Below are positions 36,986-44,396 of a stretch of 64,000 nt of DNA, in pieces. The number at the start of each line of letters is the position of its first letter. Within the stretch, counting starts at the first letter, position 1. The position numbers and the translations under genes are program-made. The notes beneath the pieces are model-generated. The model saw only the letters and a program-made list of their open reading frames with translations, searched no databases and was not told where the DNA came from. The stretch comes from JAZBPO01 sp963691775 (GTDB lineage: Bacteria; Pseudomonadota; Gammaproteobacteria; Pseudomonadales; Azotimanducaceae), in the NCBI GenBank assembly GCA_963691775.1, contig OY829369.1:2294001-2358000 (forward strand), written 5' to 3'.

Positions 36986-37606
36986 ATGATCAAGCTGTAC
37001 GGGCTTCGCATGAGCAACTACTACAGCCTCGTGAAGGCGCTGATGATCGAGAAGGGCATCGAGTTCGAAGAGGTGAAGACGCCACCAAGCCAGAAGGAAG
37101 AATTCCTCGTCCGCTCGCCTATGGGAAAGATGCCGGCGATTGAAGTAGACGGCATCCAGCTATCCGAGTCCCTCGCGATCGTTCGCTACCTCGAGCAGCT
37201 GCGTCCGGACCCCGCACTGGTGCCCGCCGATCCCATGCAGGGCGCAAAGGTCATGGAGCTGGTCTGTCACCTGAAGCTTCACGTGGAACTGGTCGCACGC
37301 CGCTTGCTCCCCGAGGTGCTCTTCAAGCAGCCCGTATCCGAGGAGACGAAAACGGCCGTCAAGGCTGATCTCGCCCAGGGCATGGCGGCCGTCGATCGAC
37401 TCTTCGTAGCCGCGCCCTATGCGGCTGGCGATACGGTGACGCTGGCAGACTTCTACACCTATTACTGCCTCGGCATGGCGACGGGCATGAGTACGGCGAT
37501 CTACGGCGCAGACCCGCTGGCGGACTACCCGCGGATTAAAGAAGTATTTGCGCGGATGGCACAGCACCCGAGCGTGCAGCGCGTCGAGCACGAAAAGGCA
37601 GGCTAG
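36986..37606 (+). CDS. Glutathione S-transferase family protein
   Basis: A 206-residue GST. The N-terminal thioredoxin-like half reads MIKLYGLRMSNYYSLVKALM with M-S-N-Y-Y-S at the active-site position, then GKMPAIEVDGIQLSESLAIVRYLEQL for glutathione binding. The all-helical C-terminal domain carries GDTVTLADFYTYY. GAGGGA precedes the ATG; a GTG directly upstream (36983) would add one residue. It is distinct from the two other GST-fold proteins in the window. Monocistronic. Confidence 0.83.
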   Translation: MIKLYGLRMSNYYSLVKALMIEKGIEFEEVKTPPSQKEEFLVRSPMGKMPAIEVDGIQLSESLAIVRYLEQLRPDPALVPADPMQGAKVMELVCHLKLHVELVARRLLPEVLFKQPVSEETKTAVKADLAQGMAAVDRLFVAAPYAAGDTVTLADFYTYYCLGMATGMSTAIYGADPLADYPRIKEVFARMAQHPSVQRVEHEKAG

Positions 37607-37698
37607 GGAAGCGCCCTGCATCGCTTGCGGCGCGGTCCCATAGGGGCGTAGAACCGAGGTCGTAGGACGTTGAACGGGCTGGGAGGGAGGTCAGCCCG

Positions 37699-39216
37699 TT
37701 GATTCGCGTGCCATGGACAGCGGTGCGGGTGGGAGCGCGCTTGGTACCCAGGCCTTTGCGTCACATCTCGGATGGCTTCGTCGCCCAGCTCCGATCTGCC
37801 GCGCACCACACGTCGCTCAGGCGGCTGTGCGCCCTGGCCGCGGCGTGCCTCGGCACCCTGCTGACGGCCCCCGTTGCTGCCTTCGAACTCGAGTTCGGCG
37901 AGGTCACGTTGTTAGACACCTTCGCCACGCCAAGCGCGACGCCCGTTCTATTTTCACAACCCTTCTCGACGCCGCCGCTCGTCTTCGCGCTCCCATCCAG
38001 CGAGGGCGGCGACCCATCAACGCTGCGCATCACGGACGTCACCGCAGCCGGTTTCAATGTGAAGCAGGTCGAGCCCGAACCCAACGATGGGCCGCACGTC
38101 GCCATGACCGTGCCCTATCTGGCGATCGAGGCGGGCGATCACCGGCTGCCAGACGGATCCGAGCTGCGAGCATTTGTGGTCACCACAACGGCCTTTCAGG
38201 CCAATCCGGCCACGGGTTCAAGCTGGGAAGCGGTGAACTTCGCCGCCGTCAATCCAGGAGTACCCGCAGTCCTGGCCAGCATTCAATCGGAGGCGAACGA
38301 AACCGGCACGCCCCCCTCAAGCGCCTCCGTGCCCTTTCTCGAAGTCGCGATCCGAAACGTGAGCAATACCGGTCTCGATCTCGCGCTCGAGCGGGCCGAA
38401 GCTTTGAGCGGAACCATCAGCGCTGCTGAAAACATCGCCGTGTTGGTGATCGACGACGGTGCGTTCGCCACGCTCACGGACCCGTCCGGGACGAGCGTGA
38501 CCCTGCAGTCCCTGGTGACCCCGCAAAACGTGCAAGGGTGGGACAACGGCTGCTTCACCAACAGCTATGCAGTGCCATTCGCAACGACGCCCCTTGCGGT
38601 TGCGTCCATGAATACGCGCGCCGGCAACAACGGGGGCTGGCTTAGAAGCTGTAGCGGTACGGCCAACCAGCTCGGCCTGCGCGTGGACGAGGACCTCGGC
38701 GACGGGGAGCGAAGCCATATAGGCGAAAGGGCCGGCGTCTTCGCGGCATCGGCACCGTTTCATGCGAACGTAGAACCCCTTTCCATCAGCAAAGAAGTGG
38801 TGACGACGAGCGACCCGGTCAACGGAACATCCTTTCCGAAAGCGATTCCCTCGGCCGTCCTTGTCTACACCCTCGAGGTGGAGAATCCCGGCGCCCTGTC
38901 GCCGGACGGAGGCAGCATCGTGGTCACCGATACCCTTCCGGAGGCCCTCGAACTCTGCGTCACCACGCTGTGCATGCCAGGCGGCCCCGTGGTGTTCGAC
39001 ACGTCCGGCTCTCCGGTTGCCGTTGGCGCAACACTCGACAGCATCGCCTACTCCAACAACGGCGGGACGAGCTTCACCTACACGCCAGTGCCGGACGCCG
39101 ACGGTTTCGACGGGAACGTCGAAGCCGTGCGCATTTCGCTCTCGGGCTCTCTTGCGCCCTTGTCCACTGCAGGTGCGGCTTCCTTCGAATTGCGCTTCGC
39201 CGTGCGCCTCGACTGA
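37699..39216 (+). CDS. Secreted beta-rich protein with a C-terminal DUF11-like domain
   Basis: A 505-residue exported protein. An N-terminal stretch ends in a signal-like segment (CALAAACLGTLLTAPVAA) before FELEFGEVTLLDTF. The first 280 residues are beta-rich, with a repeated idea of a tested or compared value (TPPLVFALPSSEGGDPSTLR, VPYLAIEAGDHRLPDGSELR), resembling H-type-lectin-like domains of surface proteins. From about 345 to the end it looks like a DUF11 repeat: SAVLVYTLEVENPGALSPDG and SIVVTDTLPEALEL. The start is weakly defined: TTG 37699 behind GGGAGGGAGG. A surface adhesin or cell-envelope part is a guess. Confidence 0.65.
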   Translation: MIRVPWTAVRVGARLVPRPLRHISDGFVAQLRSAAHHTSLRRLCALAAACLGTLLTAPVAAFELEFGEVTLLDTFATPSATPVLFSQPFSTPPLVFALPSSEGGDPSTLRITDVTAAGFNVKQVEPEPNDGPHVAMTVPYLAIEAGDHRLPDGSELRAFVVTTTAFQANPATGSSWEAVNFAAVNPGVPAVLASIQSEANETGTPPSSASVPFLEVAIRNVSNTGLDLALERAEALSGTISAAENIAVLVIDDGAFATLTDPSGTSVTLQSLVTPQNVQGWDNGCFTNSYAVPFATTPLAVASMNTRAGNNGGWLRSCSGTANQLGLRVDEDLGDGERSHIGERAGVFAASAPFHANVEPLSISKEVVTTSDPVNGTSFPKAIPSAVLVYTLEVENPGALSPDGGSIVVTDTLPEALELCVTTLCMPGGPVVFDTSGSPVAVGATLDSIAYSNNGGTSFTYTPVPDADGFDGNVEAVRISLSGSLAPLSTAGAASFELRFAVRLD

Positions 39217-39331
39217 CCGCGCGGCTCTCGCCACCCTCAACCCGGCTCACAGAACTCGCGCGCCCGATGAATCTGCAATCGCGCCAGCGCCGGTACGCAC
39301 CAGCCAGGGCGGCGCCTGTCCATGCGCGAGG

Positions 39332-39373
39332 GCGAACGCAAACGCGAACGCGAACGCGAACGCGAACGCGAAA
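39332..39373. repeat. Hexanucleotide array, GCGAAC type
   Basis: Seven units of GCGAAC run from 39332 to 39373; five are perfect, the second is GCAAAC and the last GCGAAA. It lies between the convergent DUF11 protein and FAD subunit genes. It has the same pattern as 5321-5356 and 42715-42738. Confidence 0.9.
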
Positions 39374-39459
39374 CCTCTAATCGTCGAAGTACACGTCAGG
39401 CAGTTGCGAGGATCGAATCGACGGCCCGAGCCTGCAGACCCGCGGCGGTGCACTCGCAG

Positions 39460-40245
39460 CTACTGCTGCATACAGGCTGCGACCGCCCGGCGCGCAAACA
39501 CGCACAGCATGGCTTCTCGATAGGCCGCCCCGGCAACGGCATCCGCAACGACTTCGAGGCCGGCAAAGGCATCGTCCGCGACCGCCTCCGACGCGAAGTG
39601 ACGCACAAGCGCCTGCTCAAGGGCGGTCACTCGCTGCGGCCGAGCAAACGCCCCGGTGACGGCAACCCTGGGGCCATTGTCCGCGAAACGCGACACATAG
39701 ACCCCGACGATGGCTTGACGGGATGCCTGCGCAGGGAGCTTGGCGTAGGCGCCGGTCCTGGCGCAGCGCAGGCGTATGCGGCACAGCAACTCATCGGGCG
39801 CGAGAGTCGCGCCCGCGAAGTATTCTTCGACGCCGAGCTGGCGCCTGTTGGTGATCAGCTGCGCATCCGCTGCAAGCAGCGCAGCCGCCCAGTCAGATCG
39901 TGGGTCTCGCTCTGCCACGGCGCCACCAAGCGTCCCTCGATTGCGGACCTGCGGATCACCGAGCCCGCCCGCAAGCGCTGCGAGCCCGGGCGCCCTGCTG
40001 CGCACCACGTCCGAATCCGCAAGCTCACGGTGGGTCACCGCCGCCCCGACGTCCAGCCATTCGCCCTCCGTCCGCATGCCCAGCAGCGCCTCGATCCTGG
40101 AAAGGTCGATGAAGCTCGAGAAGCTATGGCCGCTTCGACGCAACCGCGGCACGAGGCTCTGGCCGCCCGCTATGAACGCAGAGGCCGGCGCATTCATCTT
40201 GGCCTTCACCGCGTCTTCGACCGATGACGCCTGGAAGAAGCTCAT
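39460..40245 (-). CDS. Molybdenum hydroxylase FAD-binding subunit
   Basis: A 261-residue subunit carrying electrons from the Fe-S part to NAD or another acceptor. The PCMH-type FAD motifs are FIAGGQSLVPRLRRSG near residue 25-40 and NRGTLGGAVAERDPRSDWAAALLAADA near 100-125, followed by the usual CoxM/XdhA C-terminal domain. The ATG at 40245 overlaps the stop of the large subunit by 4 bp, so translation is coupled. The domain is slightly short compared with 280-290 residues. Substrate not predictable. Confidence 0.85.
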   Translation of the reverse strand: MSFFQASSVEDAVKAKMNAPASAFIAGGQSLVPRLRRSGHSFSSFIDLSRIEALLGMRTEGEWLDVGAAVTHRELADSDVVRSRAPGLAALAGGLGDPQVRNRGTLGGAVAERDPRSDWAAALLAADAQLITNRRQLGVEEYFAGATLAPDELLCRIRLRCARTGAYAKLPAQASRQAIVGVYVSRFADNGPRVAVTGAFARPQRVTALEQALVRHFASEAVADDAFAGLEVVADAVAGAAYREAMLCVFARRAVAACMQQ

Positions 40246-43064
40246 GGCTGCGAGCCACCTTCGGACGCCGCGCGCAGGGTGCGCCACACGCGCTCCGGCG
40301 TTGCGGGCATATTCATACGGACGCCGAGAGCATCCGTGAGCGCGTTCATGACGGCCGGTGGTGCGGCGATGGCGCCTGCTTCGCCGCAGCCTTTCGCACC
40401 AACGGGGTTGCTAATCGCCCGTGTTTCCAGACGGTGAAGGTCAAAGCGCGGAAGGTCTTCAGCGCGCGGAACCGCGTAGCTCCAGAAGTCACTCGTCATG
40501 AGCGCGCCAGTGCTGTCGTAGCGAATTTCCTCCATCAGCGCCTGGCCAATGCCCTGAGTAATGCCGCCGTGCATCTGCCCTGCGACGATGTCCTCGCGAA
40601 CGACACGGCCGAAGTCATCCACGGCCGTGTAGCGCTGAATCTGCACAACGCCGGTCTCCGGATCGACTTCGAGCTCGCATACGTGGGTACCGGAAGGGAA
40701 GGTGAAGTTGACCGGATCGTAGAAAACCGTCGCCTCCATCCCTGGCTCTAGCGCTTCCGGATAGTCATAGGGCGCATAGGCCGCGCGCACGACCTCGGCG
40801 AGACCGCAGCTCTCGCCGTTCGTCTGCTGGAAGCGCCCGGCCGCGAACACGATTCCATCGGGATCGCAATCAAGGAGCCAGGCGGCGACGAGACGGCCCT
40901 TTTCTATGAGCTGGTCAGATGCGCGCACGATCGCCGAGCCGCCTACGACGAGGGAGCGCGATCCATAGGTCCCCATGCCCATCGGTGTTCCTCGCGTGTC
41001 ACCGTGGTGAACGCGTATGCGGGAGGGATCTAGGCCGAAGCGTTCCGCAGCAAGGGTCGCAAATGCCGTTTCATGTCCCTGACCCTGCGCGTGAGCGCCC
41101 GTCACGATCTGTAGCGAACCCGTCGGGTCGAAGCGCAGCGTGGCAACTTCCCAGAGCCCGAACTGAGCCCCCAGCGGTCCCGCGATCGCCGAGGGACCGA
41201 TGCCAGCGGCCTCGAGGTAGTGCGCAACGCCGATGCCCCGGCGCTTGCCGCGGGCTTCGCTCACAGCGCGCCGACCTTCGAAGCCGCCGAGGTCTGCATG
41301 CTCGATCGCTGCTTCAAGATGGGCCGAGAAGTCGCCGCTGTCATAGACCAGTGCGGCAGGCGTTAGATAGGGCAGCTCAGCGGCAGGGATCGTATTGATA
41401 CGGCGCAGTTCGATGGGACAGCGGCCCGTCTCCCGGGCCGCTTCATCGATCAGCGACTCCAGGATGAAAACCGCCTCCGGGCGGCCCGCGCCCCGGTAAG
41501 CGTCGACGGGCGCGGTATTGGTGTAGACCCCTTTGACCTCGCAGTACAGCTCCGGGGTGAGGTAGGGGCCGATGAGCATCGTGGCGAAGTTGAAGGTCGG
41601 AACGATCGCGCCGAATGAAGATAGGTAGGCGCCGAGGTTGGCGATGCTGCGAACGTCGATCGCCAGGAAACGGCCGGATGCATCGAGCGCCAGCCGCGCA
41701 TCAGCGAGCTGATCGCGCCCGTGCACATCGACGCTGAAGCACTCTTCTCGCGAAGCTCGCCAGCGCACGGGGCGGCCCAGCTCACGTGCAGCCCACAGGC
41801 ACAGACACTCCTCTCCGTAGACAAAGATCTTGGAGCCGAAGCTGCCGCCGACGTCCTGTGAAATCACGTCGAGCTGGTGCTCCGGCGCAAGGCCGACGTC
41901 CTCGGCGATCACGCGGCGGGCCACGTGGGGATTCTGAGTGGTGACATGCAGCGTGAAATGCTCGGTGCCCGGGTCGAACTCAGCGAGGGCCGCGCGCGTT
42001 TCCATGGGTGCCGCCTGGACCCGATTGTTGCGTACGCGCAGCTGCGTCACGTGCGCCGCGGAAGAAAAGGCCTCGGCCGTCGCAGCCTCGTCGCCAAAGG
42101 TCCAGTGAAACGCCGTGTTCGCGGGCGCCTCGTCGTGCAGGACCGCTGCGCCTTCCGCTTTGATCGCCTCCGTATTGGCCGGGAGCGCTTCGTACTCGAC
42201 ATTGATCGCGGCAGCACCGGCATCCGCGCGCTCGCTGCTCTCCGCCACGATCAAGGCAACCGCTTCTCCGCTGAAGCGAACGATCTCATCAGCCAGAAGG
42301 GGGCGTGCAATGTCACGCATAGATTCGCCGGAACGATCTTCCACGCGCCAGTGACAGCGCGGGCGGCCGAGTCCGGCTGCGGCAATCTCCCGGGCGGTGT
42401 ACACCGCAAGGACGCCGGGCACTGCCAGCGCCGCGCCGGAATCAATGCGCTTGATGCGGGCATGCGCGGCGGGTGCGCGCAGGAACTTCGCATGCGCCTG
42501 CCCGGGCCGCTCGAGATCGTCCGTAAAACAGCCCAGACCCCGGATCAGGCGCGCATCCTCGCGGCGGCCCGCGCTCCCATCCGCGCTCGGCTCGTCAGCG
42601 CCCAGGGACGATCGCTGACCGAGGGCGTCTACGATGTTCTGATAACCCGTGCAGCGGCAGAGATTTCCGCGCAGGGCCTCTCGTGCCGTATCGCTCCCTA
42701 TCACCTGCGCGCTCGCGGACGCGGACGCGGACGCGGACGCCAGGATCATGCCGGGCGTACAGAAACCGCACTGCAGGGCGTGGCATCGGCTGAACTGTTG
42801 CTGCAGTGCCGTAAGGCACTCGCTGCGCGATGCGCCCTCGATCGTGGTGATTTCCAGGCCCGCCACCTGCCCGGCAAACACGGTGCAGGCCTTCACGGGT
42901 CGGCCCTCGATCAACACGGTGCATGCGCCGCACTGCGCAGTTTCGCAGCCTTCGTGAACGCCCTTGAGGCCGAGCTCGTCGCGCAAGACGCGGACCAGAG
43001 GCGCATCCGCCTCAGCGACCAGTGAGCGGCGCTCGCCGTTCACGATCAACATTGGCTTCGTCAA
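40242..43064 (-). CDS. Fused 2Fe-2S and molybdopterin subunit of a xanthine-dehydrogenase-family hydroxylase
   Basis: A 940-residue protein joining the Fe-S subunit (residues 1-150) to the molybdopterin subunit (from about 160). The plant-type cluster cysteines are C40, C45, C48 and C60; the second cluster uses C99, C102, C136 and C138. Between them, at 109-119, lies an unusual (Ala-Ser)5-Ala stretch from a GCGGAC hexamer array. The molybdopterin domain begins RREDARLIRGLGCFTDDL and contains VDAYRGAGRPEA near residue 520 and the catalytic Glu in GAKGCGEAG near 890. The AYRGAGR loop fits a form-II CODH/aldehyde-oxidase type, not true CO oxidation. It overlaps both neighbours by 4 bp. Confidence 0.87.
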   Translation of the reverse strand: MTKPMLIVNGERRSLVAEADAPLVRVLRDELGLKGVHEGCETAQCGACTVLIEGRPVKACTVFAGQVAGLEITTIEGASRSECLTALQQQFSRCHALQCGFCTPGMILASASASASASAQVIGSDTAREALRGNLCRCTGYQNIVDALGQRSSLGADEPSADGSAGRREDARLIRGLGCFTDDLERPGQAHAKFLRAPAAHARIKRIDSGAALAVPGVLAVYTAREIAAAGLGRPRCHWRVEDRSGESMRDIARPLLADEIVRFSGEAVALIVAESSERADAGAAAINVEYEALPANTEAIKAEGAAVLHDEAPANTAFHWTFGDEAATAEAFSSAAHVTQLRVRNNRVQAAPMETRAALAEFDPGTEHFTLHVTTQNPHVARRVIAEDVGLAPEHQLDVISQDVGGSFGSKIFVYGEECLCLWAARELGRPVRWRASREECFSVDVHGRDQLADARLALDASGRFLAIDVRSIANLGAYLSSFGAIVPTFNFATMLIGPYLTPELYCEVKGVYTNTAPVDAYRGAGRPEAVFILESLIDEAARETGRCPIELRRINTIPAAELPYLTPAALVYDSGDFSAHLEAAIEHADLGGFEGRRAVSEARGKRRGIGVAHYLEAAGIGPSAIAGPLGAQFGLWEVATLRFDPTGSLQIVTGAHAQGQGHETAFATLAAERFGLDPSRIRVHHGDTRGTPMGMGTYGSRSLVVGGSAIVRASDQLIEKGRLVAAWLLDCDPDGIVFAAGRFQQTNGESCGLAEVVRAAYAPYDYPEALEPGMEATVFYDPVNFTFPSGTHVCELEVDPETGVVQIQRYTAVDDFGRVVREDIVAGQMHGGITQGIGQALMEEIRYDSTGALMTSDFWSYAVPRAEDLPRFDLHRLETRAISNPVGAKGCGEAGAIAAPPAVMNALTDALGVRMNMPATPERVWRTLRAASEGGSQP
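42715..42738. repeat. Hexanucleotide array (GCGGAC)4 inside a coding region
   Basis: Four perfect GCGGAC units, with degenerate copies on either side, encode the Ala-Ser run of the Fe-S domain of the Mo hydroxylase. The unit length keeps the reading frame if copy number changes. It is the coding member of the three-array family. Confidence 0.9.
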
Positions 43065-43672
43065 GACGCCGAACCTTTCCAGAACTGAGTCAACGCGTTC
43101 GGGGTGGGGAACATCCTCGGTACACGCGCACGGTAGTCTGCATAGGCCTTGCCGAAGCGAGCATCGAGCTCACGTTCCTCGAGCATGGCAATCAGGTAGA
43201 AGCCCAGCGAGGCGCCCACCCCGAGCAGGTAGGTGCCCAGGTGGTTGCAGACCAGACACCAGCCCGCGATACCCAGCACGACCATGAGATAGCGCGGATG
43301 CCGAACGATCGCATAGGGCCCTTCGACGATGAGCGCGACGGCCTCCTGCCTGACCTCCGGCACCCCCGCGAAGGTGCGAAGGTCCAGGTGCTTGCGAATC
43401 GGTCTCGAGCCGATGATCGTGGCCAGGTAGATCACCGCACCGCTCGCGATGGTCAGCCAGTGCGTCCCGAGGTCATCGCCAATCAGCACGACCCTGAACG
43501 ACCAGGCCCAGCCGATGGCCGCGAGCATGGCTACGCTGGCAGTGCTATAGGCCCAAACGAGCCCCTTTTGGCGCCACAGGGCGATGCCACCGTGCATGAC
43601 GGCCCAGAACGCGAGAATCGCGGGCAACAGCAGCGTGACGAAGAGCGCCATCGCGTAGCGTAGGTCCGCCAT
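43061..43672 (-). CDS. ICMT-family membrane methyltransferase
   Basis: A 203-residue integral membrane protein with four to five hydrophobic helices. The C-terminal SAM-binding signature of the isoprenylcysteine carboxyl methyltransferase / phospholipid N-methyltransferase superfamily is clear: VEGPYAIVRHPRYLMVVLGI, then LEERELDARFGKAYADYRA and VPRMFP. Bacterial members methylate lipids or unknown small hydrophobic acceptors. Its stop overlaps the Mo hydroxylase start by 4 bp, making it the first gene of a three-gene operon. Why a lipid-type methyltransferase should be coupled to a Mo hydroxylase is not clear. Confidence 0.83.
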   Translation of the reverse strand: MADLRYAMALFVTLLLPAILAFWAVMHGGIALWRQKGLVWAYSTASVAMLAAIGWAWSFRVVLIGDDLGTHWLTIASGAVIYLATIIGSRPIRKHLDLRTFAGVPEVRQEAVALIVEGPYAIVRHPRYLMVVLGIAGWCLVCNHLGTYLLGVGASLGFYLIAMLEERELDARFGKAYADYRARVPRMFPTPNALTQFWKGSAS

Positions 43673-43764
43673 CGTCTTCTCCTGCAGCCCCGGTGGGTCC
43701 GTTTGCGCTGCGCACCCGACCCTTCCATGCTAGCAGAGACGAAGGGAAGCCCTCGCAGGCAGTC

Positions 43765-44130
43765 ATGGCACCAGACGATATCGCTCGCATGATCAACGGT
43801 ATGCCCTCCCGTTTCGTTGCCGCCGAGGCGGCATCGCTGGAAGCGACCATTCAATTTCTGATCGATGGAGAAGGCGGCGGAACCTTTGCCATCGCGATCG
43901 GCAACGGGGCCTGCTCGTGCGAAGAGGTTCGGCTTACGAAACCAACGCTGACCCTGCGCATGAGCGCACAGACGTACATCGACCTCGCCATCGGCCGCTT
44001 GAAGGGCCCGGAGGCATTCTTTCGTCGCAAGCTCCGCTACAGCGGAGATATGAAGCTGCTGCTGAAGATGCACAAGCTGTTTCCGGCGCTTTCGGCAGAG
44101 GACATCGCCTCGGCTCGCGCCAGCGAATGA
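43765..44130 (+). CDS. SCP2 sterol-binding domain protein
   Basis: A 121-residue protein made of a single SCP2 domain: ATIQFLIDGEGGGTFAIAIG, then the conserved LTKPTLTLRMSAQTYIDLAIG and a helical end LLLKMHKLF. Such domains bind hydrophobic ligands such as sterols or fatty acyl-CoAs. ATG 43765 starts the domain directly; the frame is open back to 43693 but the extra 24 residues are not domain-like. It diverges from the ICMT/Mo hydroxylase operon, sharing a short promoter region. Confidence 0.82.
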   Translation: MAPDDIARMINGMPSRFVAAEAASLEATIQFLIDGEGGGTFAIAIGNGACSCEEVRLTKPTLTLRMSAQTYIDLAIGRLKGPEAFFRRKLRYSGDMKLLLKMHKLFPALSAEDIASARASE

Positions 44131-44396
44131 GTCATAGAGCCTGAAAGCCAGAGGATTCGTCGCGTTCGCTTGATCACCGCCAGGCGCCCCCTTGGCTAGA
44201 CCTGCTGCCTGAACGCACCTCGGTGCCACCCCACCGCAGCCGCAATTCGGCTCACGAGGAACATCCGCTTTACCGGGCATCGCTACACGAAGTCGGCCGC
44301 CGCGAGCATTTCTTGAGTGGTGATCTGCGCTGCCTGCGCGACTAAAATCAAACGTAAAGTTATGTAATCAAGCTTGCGATTCGGGCGGAAGATCAG

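Noticed and set aside
41877..43025. 382-codon plus-strand frame opposite the Mo hydroxylase
   Set aside because: The minus frame has all Fe-S and molybdopterin motifs; the plus frame has none.
40242..43064. Naming this protein a CO dehydrogenase
   Set aside because: The active-site loop is AYRGAGR, not the VAYRCSFR of CO-oxidising CoxL, so only the broader family is claimed.
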